In this document: positions 18,274-25,468 of the stretch, piece by piece
How positions within the stretch are numbered: position 1 is the first letter of the stretch
Layout of the letters: every line of letters starts with the position of its first letter
Source: Haloferax denitrificans ATCC 35960
GTDB lineage: Archaea; Halobacteriota; Halobacteria; Halobacteriales; Haloferacaceae
NCBI RefSeq assembly: GCF_000337795.1
Contig: NZ_AOLP01000015.1
Coordinates: forward strand, 1-58,941
Reading direction: 5' to 3'
DNA: 58,941 nucleotides
Notes under the pieces: model-generated
Told to the model about the DNA's origin: nothing
The model's database searches: none
The model's input: only the letters and a program-made list of their open reading frames with translations
Translations under genes and position numbers: made by a program

Positions 18274-18285
18274 GACACGGACACA

Positions 18286-18306
18286 GTTGTGACCTATATT
18301 AAATTC
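18286..18306 (-). promoter_or_regulatory. TATA-like promoter of the aminotransferase-M20 unit
   Basis: On the minus strand AATTTAATATAG lies about 20-30 bases upstream of the ATG at 18273, the normal distance for a TATA box with a very short or absent leader in haloarchaea. The surrounding 18290-18360 is strongly A/T-rich. Confidence 0.45.
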
Positions 18307-18526
18307 TGGGGAAATTATTGGACTAGTTTGAATATAGTGGATTTGAAATTGCTTAGAGAAGTACACTTGGGTTCGCGACACGCCGCGGGCTGGCGCGTCT
18401 TCGACGTGCTCGTCGGTGCAGGCGTCGCCGAGTGTGTCCGGGTAGTACTGTTAACTAGTCCCATACCCGTCGTCGCTGACGAGCAATTCCGGCAGATGGT
18501 CCAGAAAATTCACACATTTTGTAAAG

Positions 18527-18550
18527 TATTTATATACTCGATTCGTATAT
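18527..18550 (+). promoter_or_regulatory. TATA box and overlapping inverted repeat upstream of the Lrp gene
   Basis: TATTTATATA (18527-18536) lies 23-32 bases before the ATG at 18559, so the message is nearly leaderless. A perfect inverted repeat overlaps its right end: ATATAC (18532-18537), seven bases, then GTATAT (18545-18550). A dimeric regulator bound here would cover the TATA box and start site. This is the expected geometry for autorepression by an Lrp/AsnC protein (inference). Confidence 0.55.
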
Positions 18551-18558
18551 TTACAACC

Positions 18559-19053
18559 ATGGCCGATGTCAACCTCGACGAGAAAGACTTCGAAATTCTC
18601 CGGTGGCTCGACAGAGAAGGCGACGTGGACGTCGACGAACTGAGCGAAAAGCTCGGCATCAGTCCCTCGACGGTGTACTATCGGATGGAGAAGTACCGCG
18701 AGCAGGGCATCATCGACGGGAAAGTCCCGCAGTTAGACCAGAAGAAACTCGGGCTGAACCTCACCGCCATCAGCGAAATCAAAAGCGAGTACGGGCCCGG
18801 CTACGACGAAATCGGCGAACGCCTCTCTAACCTCTCCGGCGTCCAGACCGCCTACTTCATGCTCGGCGAGAAGTCGTTCATCCTCATCGCGCACCTGCGG
18901 GACCACGACCACCTCCAGAAGTTCGTCGACGACATCATCCACACCGAGGGCGTCTCGCACTCGGCGACGCACATCGTCCTCAAGACGTTCAAAGACGAGC
19001 CTCGCCTGCTCGTCAACTACGAGGACGAGGACCTCGAAGCGCTCCGGTCCTAA
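18559..19053 (+). CDS. Lrp/AsnC family transcriptional regulator
   Basis: 164 residues from the ATG at 18559, chosen because of the TATA box just upstream and the typical opening (LDEKDFEILRWLDREG). Residues 1-60 form the winged helix-turn-helix, with recognition helix region ISPSTVYYRMEKYREQGII. Residues about 65-150 form the ligand-binding alpha/beta RAM domain: LNLTAISEIKSEYG, VQTAYFMLGEKSFILIAHLRD. Such proteins sense amino acids or related metabolites. It lies between the aminotransferase-M20 unit (divergent) and the CoA-transferase operon (downstream), so it is the likely local regulator of this catabolic block. A T-run follows its stop. Confidence 0.88.
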   Translation: MADVNLDEKDFEILRWLDREGDVDVDELSEKLGISPSTVYYRMEKYREQGIIDGKVPQLDQKKLGLNLTAISEIKSEYGPGYDEIGERLSNLSGVQTAYFMLGEKSFILIAHLRDHDHLQKFVDDIIHTEGVSHSATHIVLKTFKDEPRLLVNYEDEDLEALRS

Positions 19054-19064
19054 CTCGCTTCGAC

Positions 19065-19070
19065 TTTTTT
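19065..19070 (+). terminator. Oligo-T terminator after the Lrp gene
   Basis: A run of six T begins 12 bases after the stop codon at 19051-19053, consistent with T-tract termination in archaea. Confidence 0.45.
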
Positions 19071-19163
19071 CCGAGCCGGTGTCCGAGCGTGCCCCCGGAG
19101 CGACGCGTGTGTTTCTGACGTTGTCGCTCTCAGTTCTCCGGACGCCTCCCAAATTCAATCTAC

Positions 19164-19218
19164 TACAAATTATCTAATTCAGATTTGTAACGAGTATCGT
19201 CAGAGGAAGATAAAAATA
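19164..19218 (+). promoter_or_regulatory. Inverted repeat and TATA-like box upstream of the CoA-transferase operon
   Basis: A perfect 7-bp inverted repeat, TACAAAT (19164-19170) and ATTTGTA (19183-19189) with a 12-base spacer containing CTAATT, lies upstream of a TATA-like TAAAAATA (19211-19218). The box is 25-32 bases before the ATG at 19243, so the repeat sits where an activator would bind. Confidence 0.5.
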
Positions 19219-19242
19219 GGATTACTACGAACCGTGGGGTCG

Positions 19243-20160
19243 ATGACGAAGGTAACAGACATGACGAACGCCATCTCGGGGGCCGTAGACGAGGGCGACA
19301 CCGTCTACCTCGGCGGGTTCACGCACCTCATCCCCTTCGCCGCGGGCCACGAGATAATCAGGCAGGGGTACGAGGACCTGCATCTCGTCCGCGCGACGCC
19401 GGACCTCGTCTTCGACCAGCTAATCGCCGCGGGCTGTGCGTCGTCGGTCACGTTCTCGTGGGCCGGAAACCCCGGCGTCGGGAGCCTCCGGGCGTTCCGC
19501 CGGGCCGTCGAAGACGGCGTCCCCAACGAGATTGCCATCGACGAGTACTCGCATTTCGGCCTCGTCTCGCGGCTGTTCGCGGGCGCGAGAGACATGCCGT
19601 TCGCGCCGCTTCGGAGCCTCGTCGGCTCCGGGCTCCCCGAGCACAACGACCACATCCGAACCGTCGAGAACCCGTTCGACCCCGACGAGTCGGTGTGCGT
19701 CGTCCCGCCGCTCAAACCGGACGTCTCTATCGTTCGGGCGCAACGCGCCAGTCCCGAGGGCGACGCCCACATCTGGGGTATCTCCGGCGACGTGACGGAC
19801 GCGGCGTTCGCCGCCGACACCGTCGTCCTCGCCGTGGAGGAACTCGTCGACACCGAGGCGCTCCGAAGCGACCCGAACCGGACCGAGATTCCCGGCACGG
19901 TCGTCGACTACGTCGTCGAAGAGCCGTACGGCTCGCACCCGTCGTACACGCAGGGCTACTACGGCCGCGACAACGACGCCTACCTCGACTGGAACGAGGT
20001 GTCGGAGAGCCACGAGTCCACCCTCGAATGGCTCGACGAGTGGGTCTACGGCGTCGACACCCGCCGGGAGTACGTCGAGAAACTCGGCGTCGACCGGCTC
20101 CTCGACCTCGAACCGACCCACGACTACGCCGAACCAATCGACATGGGGCGGTACGCATGA
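19243..20160 (+). CDS. CoA-transferase family I, alpha subunit (GctA-like)
   Basis: The start is set at the ATG at 19243, after GGGGT; a GTG nine bases earlier is possible. 305 residues, close to glutaconate CoA-transferase subunit A. The Gly-rich opening VDEGDTVYLGGFTHLIPFAAGHEII and the central VVPPLKPDVSIVRAQRASPEGDAHIWG are typical of the family. The subunit binds CoA and pairs with the beta subunit, which supplies the catalytic Glu. Its stop overlaps the next start (ATGA). First gene of a five-gene operon. The acid it activates is unknown. Homologues include GctAB and the IpdAB ring-opening hydrolases, so hydrolysis rather than transfer is also conceivable. Confidence 0.83.
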   Translation: MTKVTDMTNAISGAVDEGDTVYLGGFTHLIPFAAGHEIIRQGYEDLHLVRATPDLVFDQLIAAGCASSVTFSWAGNPGVGSLRAFRRAVEDGVPNEIAIDEYSHFGLVSRLFAGARDMPFAPLRSLVGSGLPEHNDHIRTVENPFDPDESVCVVPPLKPDVSIVRAQRASPEGDAHIWGISGDVTDAAFAADTVVLAVEELVDTEALRSDPNRTEIPGTVVDYVVEEPYGSHPSYTQGYYGRDNDAYLDWNEVSESHESTLEWLDEWVYGVDTRREYVEKLGVDRLLDLEPTHDYAEPIDMGRYA

Positions 20161-20957
20161 GCCGAGGCGACGCGACCGACTCGGACGAGTCTGTGGACTA
20201 CACCGACACGGAGCTGATGATAACCCGCGCGGCACAGGAACTGCGGAACGACGACACCGTGCTCGTCGGGGTGGGCGTGCCGAACCTCGCGTGCAACCTC
20301 GCGAAGCGGACGCACGCGCCGGACCTCCAGATGATTTACGAGTCCGGCACGGTCGATTCGAACCCCGACGCGCTCCCGCTTTCCATCGGCGACCCGGTGT
20401 TGGCGACGGGCGCGCGAAGCATCGTCCCGATGTACGAGGGCTTCAGCCGCTACCTGCAGGGCGGCCGCGTCGACGTGGGCTTCCTCGGCGGCGCGCAAAT
20501 CGACAAGCGCGGGAACATCAACTCGACGGCCATCGGCGACTACGGCGACCCGACGGTGCGGCTTCCCGGGAGCGGCGGGGCGTGCGAAATCTCCAGTAAC
20601 GCCCACCGGACGCTCATCATCGCCCCGCACCAGAAGCGGCGGTTCCCCGAATCGGTCGATTTCGTCACCTCGCCGGGCTACCTCGACGGCGAGGAGTCCC
20701 GCGAGGACCTCGGCCTCCGTGGCGGCCCGGAGGCGGTCATCACCGACAAGGCGGTCATGAAGTTCGACGACGACGGCGAGCTGTACGTCGAGACGCTCCA
20801 TCCCGGCGTCACCCGCGAGGAGGTGCAGGCGGCGACGGGGTGGGAGATTCGCTTCGCCGACGACGTGACCGCGACGCCGACGCCCGACGCCGACGAGATT
20901 CGACTCATCCGGGAGGAACTCGACCCCGACGGCGTCTACACCGGAGGTGGCGACTAG
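20157..20957 (+). CDS. CoA-transferase family I, beta subunit (GctB-like)
   Basis: The ATG at 20157 overlaps the alpha-subunit stop by four bases, giving 266 residues. The proposed catalytic Glu lies in YESGTVDSNPDALPLSIGDP near residue 62, at the position of the Glu that forms the acyl-glutamyl anhydride and CoA thioester in this family. VDVGFLGGAQIDKRGNINSTAIG (residues about 105-127) is also well conserved in GctB-type subunits. It forms a heteromeric enzyme with the preceding gene and transfers CoA to a carboxylic acid, upstream of thiolytic cleavage by the next gene product. Start and stop overlap both neighbours, so expression is tightly coupled. Confidence 0.83.
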   Translation: MSRGDATDSDESVDYTDTELMITRAAQELRNDDTVLVGVGVPNLACNLAKRTHAPDLQMIYESGTVDSNPDALPLSIGDPVLATGARSIVPMYEGFSRYLQGGRVDVGFLGGAQIDKRGNINSTAIGDYGDPTVRLPGSGGACEISSNAHRTLIIAPHQKRRFPESVDFVTSPGYLDGEESREDLGLRGGPEAVITDKAVMKFDDDGELYVETLHPGVTREEVQAATGWEIRFADDVTATPTPDADEIRLIREELDPDGVYTGGGD

Positions 20958-22120
20958 TGCGCGACGTGGCCATCGTCGGCGCGGGACAGACGCCCTACGG
21001 CGACCACCCCGAGGCGGGCATCAAAGAGCTGTTCGCGTCGGCGTTCGGCGCGATGGCCGACTCGGTCGACCGGGGTTTCGACGCGACCGCCCTCGACGCG
21101 GCCTACGTCGGCAGTCTCGGCGTCGGCGGCTCCCAACTCGGCATCACCGGGGCGTCGCTCACGTCGCACCTCGGGCTGACCGGACTCCCGGTCCAGCGGG
21201 TCGAAAACGCCTGCGCGTCGGGCGGGTTCGCCCTCCTCGACGCGGTCCACGCGGTCGGGTCGGGCGCGAGCGACGCCGTCCTCGCGGCGGGCGTCGAGAA
21301 GATGCTCGACCTCAGCGGCGACCGCTCGAAGTACTGGCTCGGCGTCAGCGGCGACACCGAGTACGAGCGTCTCGCGGGCATGACGTTCGCGGGGGTCTAC
21401 GCCATCGCCGCCCGGCGATACCTCCACGAGACGGACGCCGAACGCGAACACCTCTCGCGGGTGGCGGTGAAGAACCACGAGAACGGCGCGGTCAACCCCA
21501 AAGCCCAGTTCCAGCGGGAAGTCTCGCTGGAGAGGGCGACCGGCGCGCCGGAAATCGCCGCCCCGCTGAACCTCTACGACGCCTGTCCGACGACCGACGG
21601 GGCGGCCTGCGCGCTCGTCGTGCCGGCGGACGAGGCCCGCGAGTACACCGACGACCCGGTGTACGTCACCGGCTTCGGCGGCGGAAGCGACCACCTCGCG
21701 CTCCACGACCGCGAGACGATTACGTCGCTGTCGGCGGTCCGCGAGGCCGCAGAGGCGGCGTACGACCGCGCCGACAAGACGCCGGAGGACGTGGACTTCG
21801 CGGAGGTCCACGACTGCTTTACCATCGCCGAACTGCTGGCGTACGAGGACCTCGGCTTTGCCGACCGCGGCGAGGGCTGGCGACTCATCGCGGAGGGCCG
21901 AACCCGACGCGACGGCGACCTCCCGGTCAACACGAGCGGCGGGCTGAAGGCGAAGGGCCACCCGCTGGGTGCGACCGGCATCGGGCAGGTCGTCGAGGTG
22001 TTCGACCAGCTCCGCGGCGACGCGGGCGACAGGCAGGTCGACGGCGACGTCGCGCTCTCGCACAACGTCGGCGGCTCCGGCGGCGCGGCGACCGTCTTCA
22101 TCTACGAGGTGGACGCATGA
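20957..22120 (+). CDS. Thiolase family protein (SCP2-type acetyl-CoA acetyltransferase)
   Basis: Starts with GTG at 20957, sharing one base with the previous stop (TAGTG). 387 residues. The nucleophilic Cys86 is in VENACASGGFALLDA. The His motifs are EVHDCFTIAELL near 282 and GGLKAKGHPLGATGIGQV near 332. The usual C-terminal Cys motif is replaced by HNVGGSGGAATVF, as in SCP2-type archaeal thiolases that work with a DUF35 partner. It should either cleave a 3-oxoacyl-CoA or condense two acyl-CoAs. In this degradative context cleavage is more likely. Relatives that pair with DUF35 can also act as retro-aldolases (Ltp2/ChsH2), which is an alternative reading. Confidence 0.84.
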   Translation: MRDVAIVGAGQTPYGDHPEAGIKELFASAFGAMADSVDRGFDATALDAAYVGSLGVGGSQLGITGASLTSHLGLTGLPVQRVENACASGGFALLDAVHAVGSGASDAVLAAGVEKMLDLSGDRSKYWLGVSGDTEYERLAGMTFAGVYAIAARRYLHETDAEREHLSRVAVKNHENGAVNPKAQFQREVSLERATGAPEIAAPLNLYDACPTTDGAACALVVPADEAREYTDDPVYVTGFGGGSDHLALHDRETITSLSAVREAAEAAYDRADKTPEDVDFAEVHDCFTIAELLAYEDLGFADRGEGWRLIAEGRTRRDGDLPVNTSGGLKAKGHPLGATGIGQVVEVFDQLRGDAGDRQVDGDVALSHNVGGSGGAATVFIYEVDA

Positions 22121-23097
22121 GCGTCGGCCTCACCGACTACGGCGTCTCACTGCCGACGTATCACGTCACCGCCGAGGTCTACGAGGAGGTCTGGGGTCGC
22201 TTCGCGGCCCGCATCGACCGGAAGACCGTCCCGGCGTACGACGAGGACGCGATGACGCTGGCGACGGCGGCCGCGCGGGAAGTCGACGCGGCCGACGCGG
22301 AGACGCTCGCCGTCGCCACGACGACGCACCCGCAGGCCGGAACGCTCCTCAGCGGGCCGCTCTCCCGGTCTGTCGGTCTCGACGGGCCGTGTCGGACGCT
22401 GGAGTTCGGCAGTTCGTGGAAGGCCGGACTCGAAGCGCTCGACGCGGCGCTGTCGTTCGGCTCGGGACTGGTCGTCGCGTCCGATACGCCCGAGGCACCG
22501 TCTGACGAAGACACCGAACACATCCTCGGGGCCGGGGCCGCGGCGTTCGCCGTCGGCGACGACGACCCGCTGGCGACGGTCGCGGGAAGCGCCCACTACG
22601 TCGACGCCTACCTCCCGGCGAAGTTCCGGGACGGCGCGGACCTCACCGACCTCTCGCTCGGCGGCTACACGACCGAGGGGTTCGTCGAGGCGCTGTCCGC
22701 CGTCGTCGACGACGCCCTCGCGGACGCGGGGCTTTCGACCGACGACATCGACCACGCGGTGTTCCCGCAGGACGACGTGAAGATGTCGTGGCGCGGCGGC
22801 GGCCGACTCGGCTTCGACGCCGACCAGATGAGCGCCGGGTTCGTCGTCAATCGCATGGGGTTCGCGGCCGCCGCGTCGCCGCTCGTCGGTCTCGCGGCCG
22901 CGCTCGACGCGGCCGAGGCGGGCGCGCACGTCCTCGTCGCCGGCTACGGCTACGGCCACGGGGCGAGCGCGTTCGTCCTCGAAACCACGCCGGCAATCGA
23001 GGCACCGGACTCGGACGCGGGCGTCGACGACGCGCTCGACGCGACGACGGCGTTGGAGTACGGCGAGTTCGCGCGACTCCGGGAGGTGAGCCGCTGA
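22117..23097 (+). CDS. HMG-CoA synthase-like / thiolase-fold protein lacking catalytic residues
   Basis: 326 residues; ATGA overlap with the thiolase stop. The overall fold is that of archaeal HMG-CoA synthase: N-terminal VGLTDYGVSLPTYHV, a central LEFGSSWKAGLEALDAAL helix region and C-terminal GFVVNRMGFAAAASPL. By eye, the canonical catalytic positions are altered. The EFACKAG motif that holds the nucleophile reads EFGSSWKAG (residues 96-104, no Cys). The FHQP motif with the catalytic His reads FPQDD (216-220). The Glu-containing GSE motif reads ATTTH (67-71). A Cys occurs at residue 92 but is out of register. In archaea HMG-CoA synthase forms a channelling complex with thiolase and DUF35; here the protein may be a structural or acyl-channelling paralogue. 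Confidence 0.7.
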   Translation: MSVGLTDYGVSLPTYHVTAEVYEEVWGRFAARIDRKTVPAYDEDAMTLATAAAREVDAADAETLAVATTTHPQAGTLLSGPLSRSVGLDGPCRTLEFGSSWKAGLEALDAALSFGSGLVVASDTPEAPSDEDTEHILGAGAAAFAVGDDDPLATVAGSAHYVDAYLPAKFRDGADLTDLSLGGYTTEGFVEALSAVVDDALADAGLSTDDIDHAVFPQDDVKMSWRGGGRLGFDADQMSAGFVVNRMGFAAAASPLVGLAAALDAAEAGAHVLVAGYGYGHGASAFVLETTPAIEAPDSDAGVDDALDATTALEYGEFARLREVSR

Positions 23098-23516
23098 TGG
23101 GGGCGCACATCTCGATACCGATGTACGAGCGGACGGTCGGCCAGCGACTCGCCTTCGAGGGCGAACGCTGTACCGACTGCGGAACCGTCGCGTTCCCGCC
23201 GAAGGGCGCGTGTCCCGACTGCCGGAACGACGAGTTCGAGACGGTCGACCTCTCGGGAACGGGAACCGTCTACTCCCACACGGTGCTCTCGCCGGGCGGC
23301 GCGCCGCCGGAGTTCGCCGGACAGGCCCGCGCGGAGGGCCGGTACGTGGCCGCCATCGTCGAACTCGACGAGGGGCCGCGAATCACCGCGCAACTGACCG
23401 ATATCGACCCCGAGACGGTCGAAATCGGGATGCCGGTCTCGGGCCGAATCCGCCGCATCTACGAGGAGGAAGGCGTCGTCAGATACGGGTTCAAGTTCGG
23501 CCCCGCCGACGACTGA
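23097..23516 (+). CDS. DUF35 OB-fold protein with rubredoxin-like zinc ribbon (thiolase partner)
   Basis: The ATG at 23097 shares one base with the preceding TGA. 139 residues. Four Cys at 25, 28, 39 and 42 (CTDC and CPDC) form the N-terminal zinc ribbon. Residues about 55-130 form the OB fold, with GTGTVYSHTVLS and VSGRIRRIYEEEGVVRYGFKF. DUF35 proteins bind the CoA moiety and bridge thiolase and HMG-CoA synthase in an archaeal acyl-transfer complex, so the order thiolase, HMGCS-like, DUF35 predicts a three-subunit assembly. It is the last gene of the CoA operon. Confidence 0.86.
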   Translation: MGAHISIPMYERTVGQRLAFEGERCTDCGTVAFPPKGACPDCRNDEFETVDLSGTGTVYSHTVLSPGGAPPEFAGQARAEGRYVAAIVELDEGPRITAQLTDIDPETVEIGMPVSGRIRRIYEEEGVVRYGFKFGPADD

Positions 23517-23557
23517 GCCGTCGCCCGCCCGCCCGTCCGACCGCGTTTGGCATTCCG

Positions 23558-23638
23558 CGGTTCGGAGGTCGGAGCCGAGGAGCTTCGGTTCGGGAGGTCG
23601 GAGCCACGGTTCGGAGGTCGGAGCCGCGGTCCGGGAGG
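23558..23638. repeat. Imperfect tandem repeat CGGTTCGGAGGTCGGAGCC
   Basis: Three near-identical copies of a 19-20-base unit begin at 23558, 23586 and 23607, followed by a partial fourth at 23627. They lie in the 263-base gap between the DUF35 gene and the aldehyde dehydrogenase gene. The repeat is GC-rich and non-coding. It may be 3' untranslated sequence of the operon or simply slippage-prone spacer. Confidence 0.6.
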
Positions 23639-23689
23639 CGCGGCGCGCTCGTGTCGCGTGTACCCCTCCTATCGACCGCTCGTCGAGTT

Positions 23690-23740
23690 GGAATAATTCC
23701 TAATTCGAGAACGGAATTTGCCTCCAGTTAGATTTATTAA
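23690..23740 (+). promoter_or_regulatory. Inverted repeats and TATA-like box upstream of aldehyde dehydrogenase
   Basis: GGAAT-A-ATTCC (23690-23700) and AATTC-N7-GAATT (23702-23718) are two adjacent inverted repeats, followed by TTTATTAA (23733-23740), a TATA candidate about 40 bases before the ATG at 23780. The AATT-rich element resembles those before the other units of the catabolic block. Confidence 0.4.
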
Positions 23741-23779
23741 TGGCCGATTTGTTGTGCGTGGTAGACGAGGACAGTCAGC

Positions 23780-25306
23780 ATGCAGTTAGAACACTACAAC
23801 GACTCGGTGCAGGAGAACCACCGACAGGCGAGGGAGGACGCTCGGGCGCTCGGCGCGTTCGAGGCGTGGATAGACGGCGGTTCGCGGGCGGCCGCGAGCG
23901 GCGAGACGTTCGACACCCGCGACCCGGTCGTGGACGACCCCATCCTCTCGGTCCCCCGGTGCGACGAGGCGGACGTTGACGCCGCCGTCGAGGCCGCGTG
24001 GGACGCCTGCGACGGCGAGTGGGGACAGACGACGCCCGAAGAGCGCTCCCGAACGCTTCAGGAGTGGGTCTCGGTCCTCCGCGACCACCTCGACGAACTC
24101 GCGCTCTTGGAGAGCCTCGACACGGGCAAGCCCCTCGCGTACGCCGAGGGCGAGGTGACGAAGGGTCTCGACTTCATCGAGTACTACGCGAACATCTGCC
24201 GGGCCGAGGGCGGAAAGCAAATCGCGGCCGCGAACGACGCCCACATCTACACGCGCCGCGAGCCGTACGGCGTCGTCGGCTGTGTCACGCCGTGGAACTA
24301 CCCGCTCGTCCTCACCTCGTGGAAAATCGGCCCCGCGCTCGCCGCGGGCAACGCCGTCGTGCTCAAGCCCGCCGAACAGAGCCCGCTCACGGCGCTTCGC
24401 ATCGCCGAACTCTCCGAGGGCATCCTCCCCGACGGCGTCTTCAACGTCGTCCCCGGCTTCGGCGACGAGGCGGGCGCGTCCGTCACGGGCCACCCCGACG
24501 TTCGGAAGGTCTCCTTTACGGGCGAGGACGTGACCGGCGAGGCCGTCATGTCGGCGGCGGCGGAGAACATCACGCCGGTGACGCTGGAACTCGGCGGTAA
24601 GTCCCCGTTCGTCGTCTTCCCCGACGCCGACGTCGAACAGGCCGCAGAGACCGTCGCCGGGAGCATCACCTACAACACCGGCCAGTCCTGCGACGCCTGT
24701 TCGCGCGCTATCGTCCACGAGGACGTGCGCGACGAGTTCGTCGAGCGACTGGTCGAGGAAGTCGAGTCGCACACCATCGGCGACCCGCTGGCCGAAGACA
24801 CCACCTTCGGGCCGCTCGTCTCGCGGGCGCAGTACGACAAGGTGAACTCCTATCTCAAACTCGGGGTCGAAGAGGGCGCGACGCTCGCCACCGGCGGCGG
24901 CTCGGTCGAAGGCGAGGGCCTCGACGGCGGCTGGTTCGTCGAACCCGCGGTGTTCGTCGACGCGGAAAACGACATGCGAATCGCCCAAGAGGAGATATTC
25001 GGCCCCGTCGAGACGGTCGTCACGTTCAGCACCTACGAGGAGGCCATCGAACTGGCGAACGACGTGCCGTTCGGACTCGCGGCCGGCGTCGCCACCGAAA
25101 ACGGGTCGCTGGCGCACCGCGCGGCCGCGGACATCGACGCCGGGAGCATCTGGGTGAACAAGTACTACGGCCGAACCGTCACCGGAAGCCCGTTCGGCGG
25201 CTTCAAGCGCTCCGGGATGGGCCGCGAGTGCGCCCGAGACACCCTCACGAGCTACACGCAGGAGAAGACGGTCCACGTCCCCATCGAGCAGGACCCGACG
25301 CTCTGA
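23780..25306 (+). CDS. NAD(P)-dependent aldehyde dehydrogenase
   Basis: 508 residues, a full-length ALDH. Key residues: Asn173 in TPWNYPLVLTS, Lys196 in VLKPAEQSPL, general base Glu270 in LELGGKSP, and nucleophile Cys304 in NTGQSCDACSRA. C-terminal EEIFGPV and NKYYGRTVTGSPFGGFKRSG segments are present. The enzyme oxidises an aldehyde to the acid. Sequence style is that of betaine-aldehyde, aminobutyraldehyde and succinate-semialdehyde dehydrogenases. Between two class III aminotransferases and near a polyamine-type importer, oxidation of an amino-aldehyde or semialdehyde is the likely role (inference). It is monocistronic with its own promoter and is followed by a separately promoted aminotransferase. 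Confidence 0.88.
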   Translation: MQLEHYNDSVQENHRQAREDARALGAFEAWIDGGSRAAASGETFDTRDPVVDDPILSVPRCDEADVDAAVEAAWDACDGEWGQTTPEERSRTLQEWVSVLRDHLDELALLESLDTGKPLAYAEGEVTKGLDFIEYYANICRAEGGKQIAAANDAHIYTRREPYGVVGCVTPWNYPLVLTSWKIGPALAAGNAVVLKPAEQSPLTALRIAELSEGILPDGVFNVVPGFGDEAGASVTGHPDVRKVSFTGEDVTGEAVMSAAAENITPVTLELGGKSPFVVFPDADVEQAAETVAGSITYNTGQSCDACSRAIVHEDVRDEFVERLVEEVESHTIGDPLAEDTTFGPLVSRAQYDKVNSYLKLGVEEGATLATGGGSVEGEGLDGGWFVEPAVFVDAENDMRIAQEEIFGPVETVVTFSTYEEAIELANDVPFGLAAGVATENGSLAHRAAADIDAGSIWVNKYYGRTVTGSPFGGFKRSGMGRECARDTLTSYTQEKTVHVPIEQDPTL

Positions 25307-25387
25307 GCCGACCGCGGAACGGCCCCGCATCCTCTTTTGTCTGCACGGTCCCCGACAGCGGTCGCACTCTTCTCGGTTTCAAACGAA

Positions 25388-25450
25388 ACTATCCAATTTA
25401 GAATTTCTACAAACTAATTTGCTCTCAGTAAGACTTATTTCATTATAGGG
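25388..25450 (+). promoter_or_regulatory. A/T-rich promoter of the second class III aminotransferase
   Basis: An A/T-rich stretch of the 162-base gap contains CAAACTAATTTG (25410-25421, a 4-bp inverted repeat with CTAATT), then ACTTATTTCATTATAG (25433-25448), which offers TATA-like sequence 20-35 bases before the ATG at 25469. Confidence 0.4.
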
Positions 25451-25468
25451 TGCAGTCCATCGTGATAG

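Noticed and set aside
19458-20156. Upstream extension of the CoA-transferase beta subunit frame
   Set aside because: The extension lies wholly within the alpha-subunit gene and is Arg-rich; the ATG at 20157 has the usual overlap with the alpha stop.
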